64,000 nt of DNA, taken from assembly GCA_030267565.1 (NCBI GenBank), contig BRXU01000014.1:2702001-2766000 (forward strand). The letters are read 5' to 3'. The DNA is from Pleodorina starrii. Its lineage: Eukaryota > Chlorophyta > Chlorophyceae > Chlamydomonadales > Volvocaceae. The position numbers were made by a program, and so were the translations under genes. This document shows, piece after piece, positions 49,392 to 60,258 of the stretch. The notes below the pieces were generated by a model. It worked only from the letters and a program-made list of their open reading frames with translations, was not told the DNA's origin and ran no database searches. Within the stretch, counting starts at the first letter, position 1. The number at the start of each line of letters is the position of its first letter.

Positions 49392-49894
49392 CTATTTGAG
49401 ATCTTGGGCCGTGATTTCACGGTCTGGACCCGCGTCTCGCGAGCCACTGTTTACATAAGCCCCTGCGGTTGGCAGCAACGATTGGGGCATGACAAGTCAA
49501 GTCGCGTCGCGTGGAACAGAGGGCTGGCTGGGGCAAGGCGTCACCGTGTCTGCGGTTTGGTCTTTTCCCCCAAAGAGTGACCGCCTTCATAAACGAACGG
49601 CACTGTCCGCATGCGCAAAAGCGATGCCGGGGCTACCATACCTCTTGTTTGCATCCCCCGCGGCAGAGGCTTGGTGGTGTCCAGCTGCACAGTGGGGGCG
49701 CCGGGCACCGGGCATTAATGGCGAATCCGTACGGAGCTATCGGCAACCTTACCGGCCAGGCACCCCGTGGCCCGCACCTTAGGCGCGAAGTTCATGTAGT
49801 AGATCACAGGACTGAACGCCAAGGTGACTATGCTGCTGACTGCAACAAACGCTACACCACCCTTAGTCCGTGTAATCCTGGCCCAAAGCGACAT
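49392..49894 (-). CDS. Small single-span membrane protein, hypothetical
   Basis: Three short exons, 49894-49778, 49684-49642 and 49462-49392, join in phase (0, then 1) to a 76-residue protein. It starts MSLWARITRTKGG, which is basic. A hydrophobic span follows at about residues 13-33 (VAFVAVSSIVTLAFSPVIYY), and then a polar tail with RGAYVNSGSRDAGPD and a TAG stop. All four splice sites are canonical, and two TGTAA signals follow. The layout resembles small proteins of the mitochondrial inner membrane or of plastid membranes, but I cannot name a family. The model was built by eye from pieces too short to stand out alone, so it needs transcript support. Confidence 0.55.
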
Positions 49895-51198
49895 CGGGAA
49901 TGCTGACTTGGACAATGCGCGACTACTTAACTCCTTGTACTACTACAATTCTAGAAGGGATACGAGAAAATTTTCAGCCGAAAGACGTCACTTCCGTGGC
50001 TGCAGTAGCTCAATACTCCAAGGCAGATACCTTACTGGTAGCTTATTAACACTTATGAGGACACCGCATGCCACAATTTTCAATACATGTGTTTCGGAAG
50101 TTTTGTTTGATGGTGAGAACGATGACAAATCGTTACTTATGCCGTACACGCCCCTAGGCTCTTTCTTGGGCGAGACAGGGCTTCTGTGATCTCTTGTTGG
50201 GTGTGGTGTATCCAGGCTGTCCTGGAGTTTGAGCCCTTGTACACAACCAAGCATGAGCCCTCGCGCTTATGAGCCCTCGGATTTGCTCAAGCTGCGCTAA
50301 CCCTACCATATCAGCCAATACCGAGTGAGTTGGGCGGCCAGCCTTGGGGCTGCTCCCCTCTTCACACGCACACCCTCCTGCCCCTCCTCCCCGCAACCAC
50401 ATGAACCCGGCTAGTGCCAGGTGAGAATGTTACCGTATCAGGTGTGGTGTGGTCCTGTGTGGTGTAGTTTGAATAATTCGTTTCACAGCGGACGGACCAT
50501 CCCCAATCACAGCGACAGTGACAGGCAGGACGACGAGCTGACGAACTGGGTGTTATCTGCCGTAACGTGCCGTGCCATACCATATACGACGGCTGGTGTC
50601 TGGCAGGTCAGAGCGAGGGCGGGACTACCGAGTGGCGGAGCGTTCGGCCGGTTCCGGGCCCGGGGGGCGGGCAGTGAGTAGTGGTTGTTCGCAGCTGGCG
50701 ACGATGTGCGTGGGGCAGCACCGGCGGGATCCAATTATGGAACAGTTTCACGAACGCCCGAGGTGACCCACATTGCTGTGTGAAAGTGCAGCGCTTGGCC
50801 AAACAGCGGGTAGGGCGCTATGGCCCGCGCCGCGCCGGGTCCAGGCACTCGGCTTCCGGAGAAACATGCAAGCACGTAGCAGACACTCTACCCTTGCGCG
50901 TGGGAGGCCCTTGCTAGGTACGCGACCCACACAACACCAACCACGGCTTCACGACTACTCACACCACGAAAACAGCCAAACACCTCGAGGCGGGCGGTAC
51001 AACATGTACGACATGCTGCGGCCGCCGGAGAGCGCCCGAGAGCAACCTGGTCTGCAGATCTGCCCAACGAGCAAGTGGCACCACACGTGTGACCCGTGGG
51101 TCCGTTGCTGGATCATATGTGTAAGCCGCTGGCAAGGATACACATGTTTGCCACTGCTCTGACAGAACCAGGCGATTCGAAAAGCGAATCAAATTAAA
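49895..51198. other. Spacer between the small gene and PSB27
   Basis: It includes the PSB27 3' UTR, though I found no TGTAA within it. A plus-strand frame at 49824-50189 overlaps the small gene and has no motifs. No other gene is supported. Confidence 0.5.
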
Positions 51199-52948
51199 TC
51201 AGAACAGGTCGAGCAGTCCGGAGCCCTTCTTCTCGGGCTCTCCAGGGAGGGCCGCCCGTGCGGCCGACAGGTGCCGCAGCACGCTCTCCCGTACGGGCGG
51301 TGTCAGCTTCGTACGCTGTCCGTACGCCAAATAGAACTCGCCCAGCTCCGCCAGAGCCTCTGGGGAAGGGGAAGGGGAAGGGGAAGGGCGATGAGGGTAT
51401 GTTCCGGAATTGGAGCCGTGAGCGACAGCGGCGACGAGCGACCAAACCAAAAACAAGGCGGTCCAGGAAGGGCCCCAAGAGGGCGAGGGACGCAGGCAGA
51501 GGTACCTTCAAGAGGCACACGGCAGCTCCACCGCAACGGTATCTCCGGATCCCTCTGCAGAGCGGCGGCGAGACGCGGGCGCGCCTCCCTCAGAAGACTC
51601 CACCTCGCAGGGAACCCCGCCTTCCAGCATGGCATGGCATGGCGCCAGACCCCGCCCGCACACATCCCTGCACCACCGGTGCCGGGTGTCCCCTCCGGGG
51701 TGGTCGCGCCCTCCTCTTCCCTTCCAAGTTCCCCCTGATTCCCCTGATCAGAGGGGCCGCACCTTTGAGCTCCGCATGTGTGATGTCGGAGCTGACCCGC
51801 GGGTTGTCCCGCCACTTGCGCACGAACTCGCGGACCGTGTCCTTGGCCGGGTCGGCCTTGCGTCGCACCTGGAGAGGTGATTCGGGGCGAGCGGATGTGG
51901 ATGGATGTGAGGACGCGACGAGCGGACGGGTCCACCGGACAAGCAGCGACGCGGCTGTATGACGCGGCCAGCCACGTCTCTCCGAGTCTCTTGTTGATCG
52001 ATTCTGCCGTCTCCCGTCCTTATTATGATCCCCAGGTGCTGTCCGGCCCTCGCCTCCGCCCCCGCTCTCCCTCCCTCCGCCGCCCGCCGCCCCGGCTGCG
52101 CTACCTCCGCCTCCGAAGCTCCGCTGGCCTCCGCCTCAATGGACTCGCTCAGCCCCTCACTCAGCCGCTTGACCAGCTGGCGGTACTCTGGGGGATCCAG
52201 GGAGGGGGAGGGTGGCTAGTAGGCGAAGGGGGCGTGCACAGGCAGTGCGCTGGGGGATCTACCTCCTGCCCCGGCCGCTGCGGCAGCAGCAGGCGGCCGG
52301 CGAACCTGCTGCTGCGTTGTCCAAGGTTTGGGATCCGCGCGTTGTCCAAGGTTTGGGGCCGCCAAAGTCGGGATTCAAGGGGCCATCAGCAAGGAGGACT
52401 GGGGTGGGCATATCACACGGGCGCAACAGAAGTCGCCACAGATGCCAGCTGGCCAAGCGGGAGGGGGCCGCTCCGCAGCTGCAGGCTCATATGGGTCTAG
52501 AGGCTAGTGGAAGCTTTAGCAGCAGACTAAAGGAGGTCCCTCTATCAGCAGGGTTTGGGAAAGATAGGCGCTGGAGCAACGAACCCCAACGCGACAGGAG
52601 TCCCCTCCTGTGGCCATACCCAACCCATAACCCACCCTTTGGCAGCTTAGTCTCCTCATCCGCACTTGACGGGCGCGGTCCCAGCGCGAAGGTGCCAGAA
52701 ACCAGAGCAAGGACAGCAGCTCGTCGGCTGGTTTGGCAAGTGTGTGAGGCATGGTCGGCACGGTTGGTTAGTCCGTGCGACTCTTGGTCCCGGCTGGCAT
52801 CGGACACCGCTGAAGCGTGATTTACGCTGTGTAAATGTTGAGTTCGACCTTTACAGCTAGGACCTTGCCGGCAAGGCGCAAAGGGAACGACGCGCCTGCT
52901 TGCAACCGGCGCCAAAGCCGGACAAGAATTGAAAGACTTCAGCATCAT
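51199..52948 (-). CDS. PSB27: Psb27, thylakoid-lumen photosystem II assembly factor
   Basis: Psb27 binds CP43 in the lumen and keeps the manganese cluster site open during photosystem II assembly and repair. Exons 52948-52636, 52187-52105, 51868-51763 and 51359-51199 join in phase to 220 aa. The first exon encodes a plastid transit stretch, then a twin-arginine lumen signal: SRRAAVLALVSGTFALGPRP with likely cleavage after SSA at residue 96. The mature part, about 124 residues, has the four-helix pattern: EYRQLVKRLSEGL, VREFVRKWRDNPRVSS, ELKEALAELGEFYLAYG and RESVLRHLSAARAAL. Size, order and Tat signal fit Psb27; the sequence is divergent, so a Psb27-like paralogue is possible. Two ATGs in a row (52948 and 52945) open the frame. 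Confidence 0.85.
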
Positions 52949-53939
52949 GTTTCGGTTTTACTGCAAGGCTAAACAAAGAAGACAAGGAATCGTATTATTA
53001 ATTTCCGCGTCGTACAGATCGTGCTCCACCTAATTCATTTTCAAGCCCTGAACTTCAGGTAATATTACAAATTAAAGCTCTACAACTTACGTTGCTGCTT
53101 ACGTTTTATTTGTGTAAATGATACGCGCTGCGGCGGAAATAAAAGACGTATGCAAGCTTTCCGACGCGGCCAGCTGTCCTGGACAGCAAGCGATGCTAAT
53201 TCCTGGTCCACTGAGCGGCCCGAATCGCGGTGATAGAGTTCCTTCATTTAATGATTCCCATCGCGCTTGTGTGGCACCCGAAACCATACCTCTGCACCCG
53301 ACACCATGCCCCTGCACTGCACTGCCATGGTTTACTATCTCCTGCATAACTACAGGTGATGTCACGCCATTGCTATCCCATAGTGCTTGGGATCCGAATA
53401 ATGTGGCAAACCCTTGTAGGGCGCCTAACTGGCCCCGACTGTGTTTAAACGGCCCCCAAGTTGGACATGGAGGGACAAGGTGACTCTTCGTTTAGGATTC
53501 GGTGATTACAAGGGGAACCGTGACATGGATCCCGCGCGTTTAACAACAATTGCATGGTTGTGCGGTCGGACACAAACACCGACGGGACACGGGAGCACGG
53601 CACCTCACGGCACAGGTCCGACCCTTTGCACTGCCGTTATCGCTACCTCTGTTCTGTGGTCACGCACGCCGCTGTTCCACCGTAGGCCTGCAAACTAACG
53701 GATTCAGGGTGCTACCTGAAAGTCTCACGGCGCGTCACAAAACACAGAATCTGCGGCCTGGGTCAAGAGTTCGCACGCACGTCTAGCCATCTATACAAGC
53801 AATCAACCCTCCATGGCTCCAAGCGGCAAACAGATAGCACATAGCGTGTCCTTGATGTTCGGAACACAGGAAGCTCGAAGTCCACCATGCCGAAGGATAG
53901 CCCTGGATAGCCGGCATCGTGCGGGGATGCGGCCACCGT
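52949..53939. other. Spacer between PSB27 and SDHAF4
   Basis: The stretch 52950-53110 is AT-rich and is probably the PSB27 promoter. The SDHAF4 3' UTR with its TGTAA at 53506-53510 fills the other side. No gene is seen. Confidence 0.5.
53506..53510 (-). terminator. TGTAA polyadenylation signal (minus strand)
   Basis: TTACA on the plus strand, about 430 nt past the SDHAF4 stop, a typical distance. Confidence 0.55.
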
Positions 53940-54754
53940 TCAGAAGTCTACGCATTTGCCTTTAAGCTCCCAGTCACCTGCGAGCATTCGCACGAGTCCT
54001 TCGGTTGGCTGTCTACTCCCGGTGCGCGAGGCTCTGTACCCCGCTGTAACGTTTATGTCAAGCCCCGATGGGGTCAAGCCTTATGAACGTTTCATTTGGT
54101 ATCGAGTATCTGGGGATCGAGTCCCAGGGACTGCGACCATATGCTTGGCACGTGTCGCCTACACATTGCACTCGGTGGAGCACGAAGGCTCACGAGGACG
54201 CTCGCAATTAAGGGGGGGACAATGTAACGTGTATGTCAAGCCCCGATGGGGTCAAGCCTTATGAACGTTTCACCCGCCGTCGAACGTACCAAAGCGCGTC
54301 GGCTCCTTCCCACGTGGCCCATACAATTCGCCAGTTTCCGGATTGGCGACCTGTAGCAACGAAAACAACCCGTGGCATTCCATACCGGCCGGCAAACGCG
54401 GCCACGTGTCGCTGCTGCGAACCGGCCAACCGACCATACCTCCTGGCTCTCCTCCTCCTCCGCTTCTTCGGCTCCTTGCATTTTTTCAGCCTTAGCCTTC
54501 TGTATAAGCTCAAATAGCTCTGCCTCCGTCTTCTTTTGAAGCCCAGCAGTGAAGCTGTCGATGGGGCTTGCCGAGGGCCCTGAAGAAGTGCCGCTGGATT
54601 CTGGTTGTGAGGAAAAACTACGATTCGGAGATTCCTTTTCGCCTCCCGCTTGTAGAGACGACAGCGATGCCGCAAGCGCAGGGCTGCAAACTGCTGCGAC
54701 GCATCCTTGGGCAAGTCGACCCGCAACGACTGTTGTGCGCGTGCAGACTTGCAT
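53940..54754 (-). CDS. SDHAF4: SDHAF4 (Sdh8, DUF1674), succinate dehydrogenase assembly factor
   Basis: SDHAF4 binds the flavinated SDHA subunit in the mitochondrial matrix and helps it join SDHB. Three minus-strand exons, 54754-54440, 54350-54290 and 53977-53940, give 137 aa in phase. The first exon encodes a mitochondrial-type N-terminus (MQVCTRTTVVAGRLAQGC) and a charged helix (KKTEAELFELIQKAKAEKM) with a Glu-rich end. The diagnostic C-terminus is spread over the two tiny exons: ANPETGELYGPRGKEPTRFG, then DWELKGKCVDF and stop. This is the DUF1674 signature (NPxTGE, GPxGxEPTRxGDWExKGxxxDF). Exon 3 is only 38 nt. The family call is firm because the motif is long and strict; the start is the first ATG in the frame. 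Confidence 0.9.
54048..54272 (+). repeat. 47-bp direct repeat in SDHAF4 intron
   Basis: TGTCAAGCCCCGATGGGGTC lies within a near-identical 47-bp segment at about 54048-54094 and again at 54226-54272. The core AAGCCCCGATGGGGT is partly palindromic. Both copies lie in the intron 53978-54289; the second ends 18 bp from exon 2. Confidence 0.85.
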
Positions 54755-56035
54755 GATTTTTTACGTCTTTCGTGAGTGGGCGGCAGCTGTCAGGTTCCGG
54801 TACCAGCTAGCTTCAACGCGGCACGAGATGCCGTGAACCCAGCTCAAATAGGCGTGAGCAGAACCGGTATACCGAGGATAAGGATTATGTAGTCATTATC
54901 GTCAACTGCTACTAGCGCGCAAACATGAACGGTAGAAACGTGTCATTCCGTTGTGTCGATGGTACGGCCATGACTCACAAGCTGTCGTGCGCACCGAAGA
55001 CAACGAAATACGGGATCACCCCGAGCTAGTCCCATGCGACCATCGCCACAGTGCCCATGCCTTTGCTAAATCATACCTGTAGCGCGGAGGAATGGCCCAT
55101 GCGCAGAGGAATGGCCAATGGCGTCTTGGTCCAACCCAAACGTGGCGTACCGTATGCGCGCGCACCCGTCGTGGGCCCCGTTCATTTTGCCAGCGCCCCC
55201 TCCCGCCCTCGGGGTCAGTGTCGAACCAAGCGCTCCTACCATCAACCCAAGTCGCCCTCTAATCTCTTGTAGCTACGGTGCGCTCTTCATAAATTGCAAG
55301 CCCGTTTCCTGAAACCCCATGGAAGGGGTCCGGTAATGTAGCCCCTAGCCATACCGTATCTCGCAGGCAGGCGGATCGACTGCCCTGCCCACCCCCCCCA
55401 CGCACACGCACACACGTCTGCGCCCCTCAGCGCACTTCCTTGGCTCCCACCTCGCCCGGATCGTGCACGCATGATCGCTCGCCCACAGCAGCGAACCAGC
55501 GATTCGTCATACAGAGTCCTGTCTGGCTTCGGGACTGATCTGCTGCATTGATGTCCCGGTCGTGCACAGGCGCAGCCACGTGCACACGCGCGCTGTGCGG
55601 GTCTCCTTGTCCCCACTGCCACCACCATCAAGCCAGGACGGCCGTTCGCGGCAGCCTCCCAAAACACACAAAGCACAGTAACCCGCGTTCCATTGGGGCC
55701 CTCACAGACCTCACGGGCCTCCATGCGCCCTCACTGCCCGCACGGCAGTTCGTGTGAGCGAGCGCAAGTTACCGGTAAGTGGAAGAGACGCACTTCAAGA
55801 CCACGTCACGCCAGTCCTACGGTTTCATGCTATGTACGGCACATGCCCGGGGCGGCACCTGCGCAACAACGCGAACCCCGCCATCAGGCACACCATCACC
55901 TGCTCCTCCCAAACCAACCCAGCACCCCCACCCGCCTTCCCTTCCTCCTTCCCTGCCCCTTCCCTTACCCATCCCCAACCCACGGCTTCTACGATATCTA
56001 CCACATCACCCGGCTCTTCATCACGGCGCCCTTCA
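54755..56035. other. Spacer between SDHAF4 and KLP1
   Basis: It contains the SDHAF4 promoter and the KLP1 3' UTR. I found no TGTAA on the minus strand here. No gene is seen. Confidence 0.5.
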
Positions 56036-59000
56036 TCACCGCGCTCCGGCCCGGTACACGGGGGCCCCTTGCGTGGCCTCCATCCGCCGAGTGGCGGCCG
56101 CCGCCGCCTTGGCGCCCCCTCCACCCACCGCCCCGGGCAGCGGCCGCGCCGCTGTCGCCCCCGGCGCCGCCGTGCGCCTCATGGCCGCGTGGTAGGCCAG
56201 GCTGTCGGGGTCCCGCTCCGTGATGCGAGCCAGCTGCATGCGCTCAAAGGCCTCCCCAGCGTCCAGCTCGTCCTCCTCCTCGCCGCCGCCGGGGGAGCCG
56301 GGAGCGCGGCCCGCCTGTCCGCACGCGTGGACGGCGCCCGGGGCCGGGGAAGGGGAGGGGGAGAGAATGCGGGAGCGGACAGTGGGGCAGGTGCAATGGG
56401 TATTGGAACTCTGAAGTGAGGGAAGGATCGACGACGCAGCAGGGGCCGCAACCCCAACCCAAAGCGAGGTGGTGGCGTGTGTGCGTGTCAGGGGCAGCAA
56501 GCGCAGCGAAAGGCACGGGTCGTTGCCGCCTCCCTCCCGCGTCCCTTCAGGATCCCATCCGCCCTTCGGGCCCTACTGCCCGCTCGACCCAACCCGACCC
56601 GACCCATCCCAACTTGGACCCCGCCCCCCGCCCCCCGCCCCGCCCCGTCCGACTCGCTCACCGCCGCCATTCGTTTGAGCACCATGTCGCTCTGCCCCGC
56701 CGCCCAGCGGTCGAAGGCCTCTAGCAGCGCCCCCCTCGCCACCGCCACCGCCTGGATCTGCGGCTCCAGCTCCTCACGGGCGGCCTTGAGAGAGTCGAAG
56801 TCGGTGCGGTACTGGGCCTTGAGGGACTTGAGCTCCTGGGGGGTGCGGGGTGGGGGAGGGGTAATGCGGGTGAGACCGCAGAGGTGGATGAGTGAGAAGA
56901 CCCCGGGCAGGGGCAGGGGCAGGGGGAGGGGCTATGGAGGAGAACCGCTGGGGAGGGGCGGGAGGGAAGGGAAGGAGCACGTGGGGTCCCGGACGGGTTG
57001 GTGGATGGGATGGATGAAGCACGGAGCGGGCAGGGCAGGGCAGGGGAGGGCAGGGCAGGGCAGGGCAGGGCAGGGCAGGGCAGGGCAGGGCAGGGCAGGG
57101 CAGGGCAGGGCAGGGCAGGGCAGGGCAGGGCAGGGCAGGGCAGGGCAGGGCAGGGCAGGGCAGGGCAGGGCAGGGCAGGGCAGGGCAGGGCAGGGCAGGG
57201 CAGGGCAGGGCAGGGCAGGGCTGGAAGCTCGGCCCATTCGGCCGTGTGGGCTTCTCAAGGAGGCCTGTAAGTCCATACGGCATGAGTCGCTTCGCGCATG
57301 CCACCGGTACACCTCCGGTCGCCCACCCTCGCCCGCCCAGCAAGCCTTCCTCACCCACCCGCCCACCATCCCCGCCCGCTATCCGCCACGTAAACTCGCC
57401 CCTCCCACCCAGCCTAGCCACGGCCTTATCTTTATTACCACCCACCCACCTGCCACGTCACATGCCCTCGCCAACCACCAACATCGCCTTGCACTCAAAC
57501 GACCCCACCCACCCACCTGCACCAGCGCGTACACCTCGCTGTCCAGCACCTCTCCATCGCCCCCTCCTCCACCTCCACCTCCACCCGGGGCCCCGCTCCG
57601 CCGCTGCGCCACCGCCGCGCTCAGCTCGTCGATGCGCCGCTTGGCGCCGTTTACCGCCTCCCCCAGCGCCTTAACCGACCCACGGGTCTCCCGCAGCGCC
57701 GCGCTCGCCGCCTTGAGCGCCGCCGTCAGCTCGCGCCCCTCCGCCACGTCAGCCTTGTACCGCCGGAACACCGCGTTGCGGTCGCCGGGTACGGCAAAGA
57801 TGCCGCCCAGGCGCGCCGCGGCAGCGGCTCCGGAACCGCGCGCGATCGAGGGACTGTCCGGCCCCGACACATCGCCGTAGGTACTGCCGGCGTCGGTGTA
57901 TTGGCTGGCCTGGGCGCGTAGCGCCGCCGCGGCGGCGGTGGCGGCGGCGCCGAGGGTGGCGGGGATGGTGGAGTGGGAAGTGCGGTCACCGCCGTGCTCC
58001 GACCGTGGCGGCGGCCGGGCGTCAACTGGCGCTGTGCCGACTGTGAACCCGGTGGTGGAGCGGAGGTCCACATCTCCCACTGCGCCCGAGGCAGCCGCGG
58101 CGGCGAGCTGGGCGGCCTGACGGGGGGAAGGGAGTTCGCAGGCGGGGGGGCAGAGCGGGAGGGGGTGGTGGGGGAAAACGATCACACGAGGAGGTGTTAG
58201 GAGGAAGCTGCTGCTGCTGCTGGTGTGAGAGTGCGGGAGAGGAGCGCTACAGTGGCTATTGAAGAGGCGTGGAGGCTCTGGCAAGCGGTACCCAACCCAA
58301 CCACGCCGCCGCATCCCTGTCGCCACGTCCTCTCCCCGCCCCCTTTAGCGCACCCAGCCACCTAAAGCGCTTTGACGTGCCCGGGCATGTACTCCCTCCC
58401 TAACCTCGCCTTCTCTACCTCCCCCTCACACCCCCCCCGTCTCTCCTGCCCTCCAACCCCCCAAACCCCCTCAATACGCACCATGACGCTCCCGTCCTCC
58501 GTCGCCCTCTGCAGCGCCGCCATCTGCGCCGCCATCTCCCCCCGCAGGGCCGCATGCACCGACCGCAGCGCCTTGTAGGCCTCCCGCACCCGCTTCAAGG
58601 AGTCGGTGGGCAGCTCCTCGGGCTCCGCCTCGCCGTTGAGGAAGCGGCGGGCGGTGGCGTGAAGGTCGCGGAGCTCGTCGTCCGTCAGGTCGTCGTACGA
58701 CACGCGGGAGCGGCCGCTGAGAAGGGTGGGCGGGGGAGGGGCAGGGGGATGGAGGTGGGTGTGACCATACCCGCTCTCACCGCTCGCTCCGTTCGCCCGG
58801 TTCGCCCCCAGGATACCGCACTCCGCTGTGGTTCTTCCTCACACCCCGCTCCCCCTCCTTGTTTCCGTTAGCAAATGCTGCCTCCTTTCCTTCGCTGCGG
58901 TTGCGTCTTTATTACCCGCTCTCCGATTCCCCTCCCGCGCCCGTCCCGTCCTCTTCACCTCGCCCCTCCTCGCCCCCCTCCCGCCTCGCCTCGCCTCACC

Positions 59001-60216
59001 TGAGCGTGTCCCTCATTGCCAGCTCCGCCTTGAGCTCCCTGATCTGTCTCTCGTACCTCCTCAGCAGCAGCCCCGGGTCGTTGCTCTCATTGACAGCCAG
59101 GTCGGTGGTGAGGGTGCGGACACGGGAGGCGAAGCGGAGGGTGCTCAGCGTCTCCTCCGTATGGCTGGGCTCGCCTGGGGTGAGGGAGAGGGCAGGAGAG
59201 GGGGGGGAAGGAGGGAGGTGACGGATGAGGGGGTCGTGTGGGTGCAATGCGAAAGGGGGATCGGGCGCAGCAACCCAACCAGGCATGAGAGGATGAGAGG
59301 TGAAGAGGGAGGGCGGCGGGTGGGTGGGTGGGGTGAAGTGAACGAAGGGGCAGGTGAAGAGAGACAGTGGGAGAGGGAAAGGACACAAGCCAGCACACAC
59401 CACCGCTTACCCCCCGCTTCCCGCCACCCACCCACCCACCCACTCACACCCCCCGTGATGCCCCCAGCACCGCAGGCCGCCGCCGCTGCCCTCACTCACC
59501 CCACACGTTCGCCACCATGACGGTCTTGCAGTTGCCCCCCAGCGCGTCCCTCAGCACCGCCGTCAGCTTGGTCTGGCGGAAGGGCACGTAGGCATCCCGC
59601 CGAGACAGGGAGTTGACGGTCTGCTCCAGGAAGGACAGAGAGCGGTTGATGAACTGGGCCTCCTTCAGGGTCTGGCCTGCGGATCGGTGGGTGGCAGGGA
59701 GGGGAGGGTGGTGAGGACAATGCCGCGGGGGGAGGGAAGGGGAGCCGCGAGGGGAGCCGGGAGGGGAGCCGGGAGTGGTCACCAGGCCAAAGGGGATCAG
59801 GCGGCAAGGGCGCTATGCACGCATGTCGGCATCCAGCGCCCGGTCTGCCCTCTCCAACCCCGACCTTCCCACCACCAGCGCCCTGTCCAGCCAGGTCCCC
59901 CAGCCAGGCAGGCAGCCACTCATGCACTCCACCCCACCAGCCACCCACCCGTGACCCCGGTCTTCTTGGTCCGCTCGCTCCCCGCCAGGTCCACCAGGTT
60001 GAGCTTGGACAGCACTGCGCGCTCCGAGGCGGCCTCACTGGTGCGCATCTGAAGGGGCGGAGAGGGGTGGGAGGGGAGGAGGGGCGGGGAGGGGCGGGAA
60101 GAGGCATGAGTGCCGAGAGGGCGGGGAGAGGGATCATCACCGGGAGTAGACCCGGGCGGAACGACGACGCGCGGGAAGGAGCCCGCTAACAGCCAAATCG
60201 TGTTGAGAAGGCAGCG

Positions 60217-60258
<42 letters not shown>

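Noticed and set aside
57246..57880. Plus-strand frames through the GGGCA repeat and beyond
   Set aside because: They are antisense to the KLP1 stalk exon 57517-58116 and its intron.
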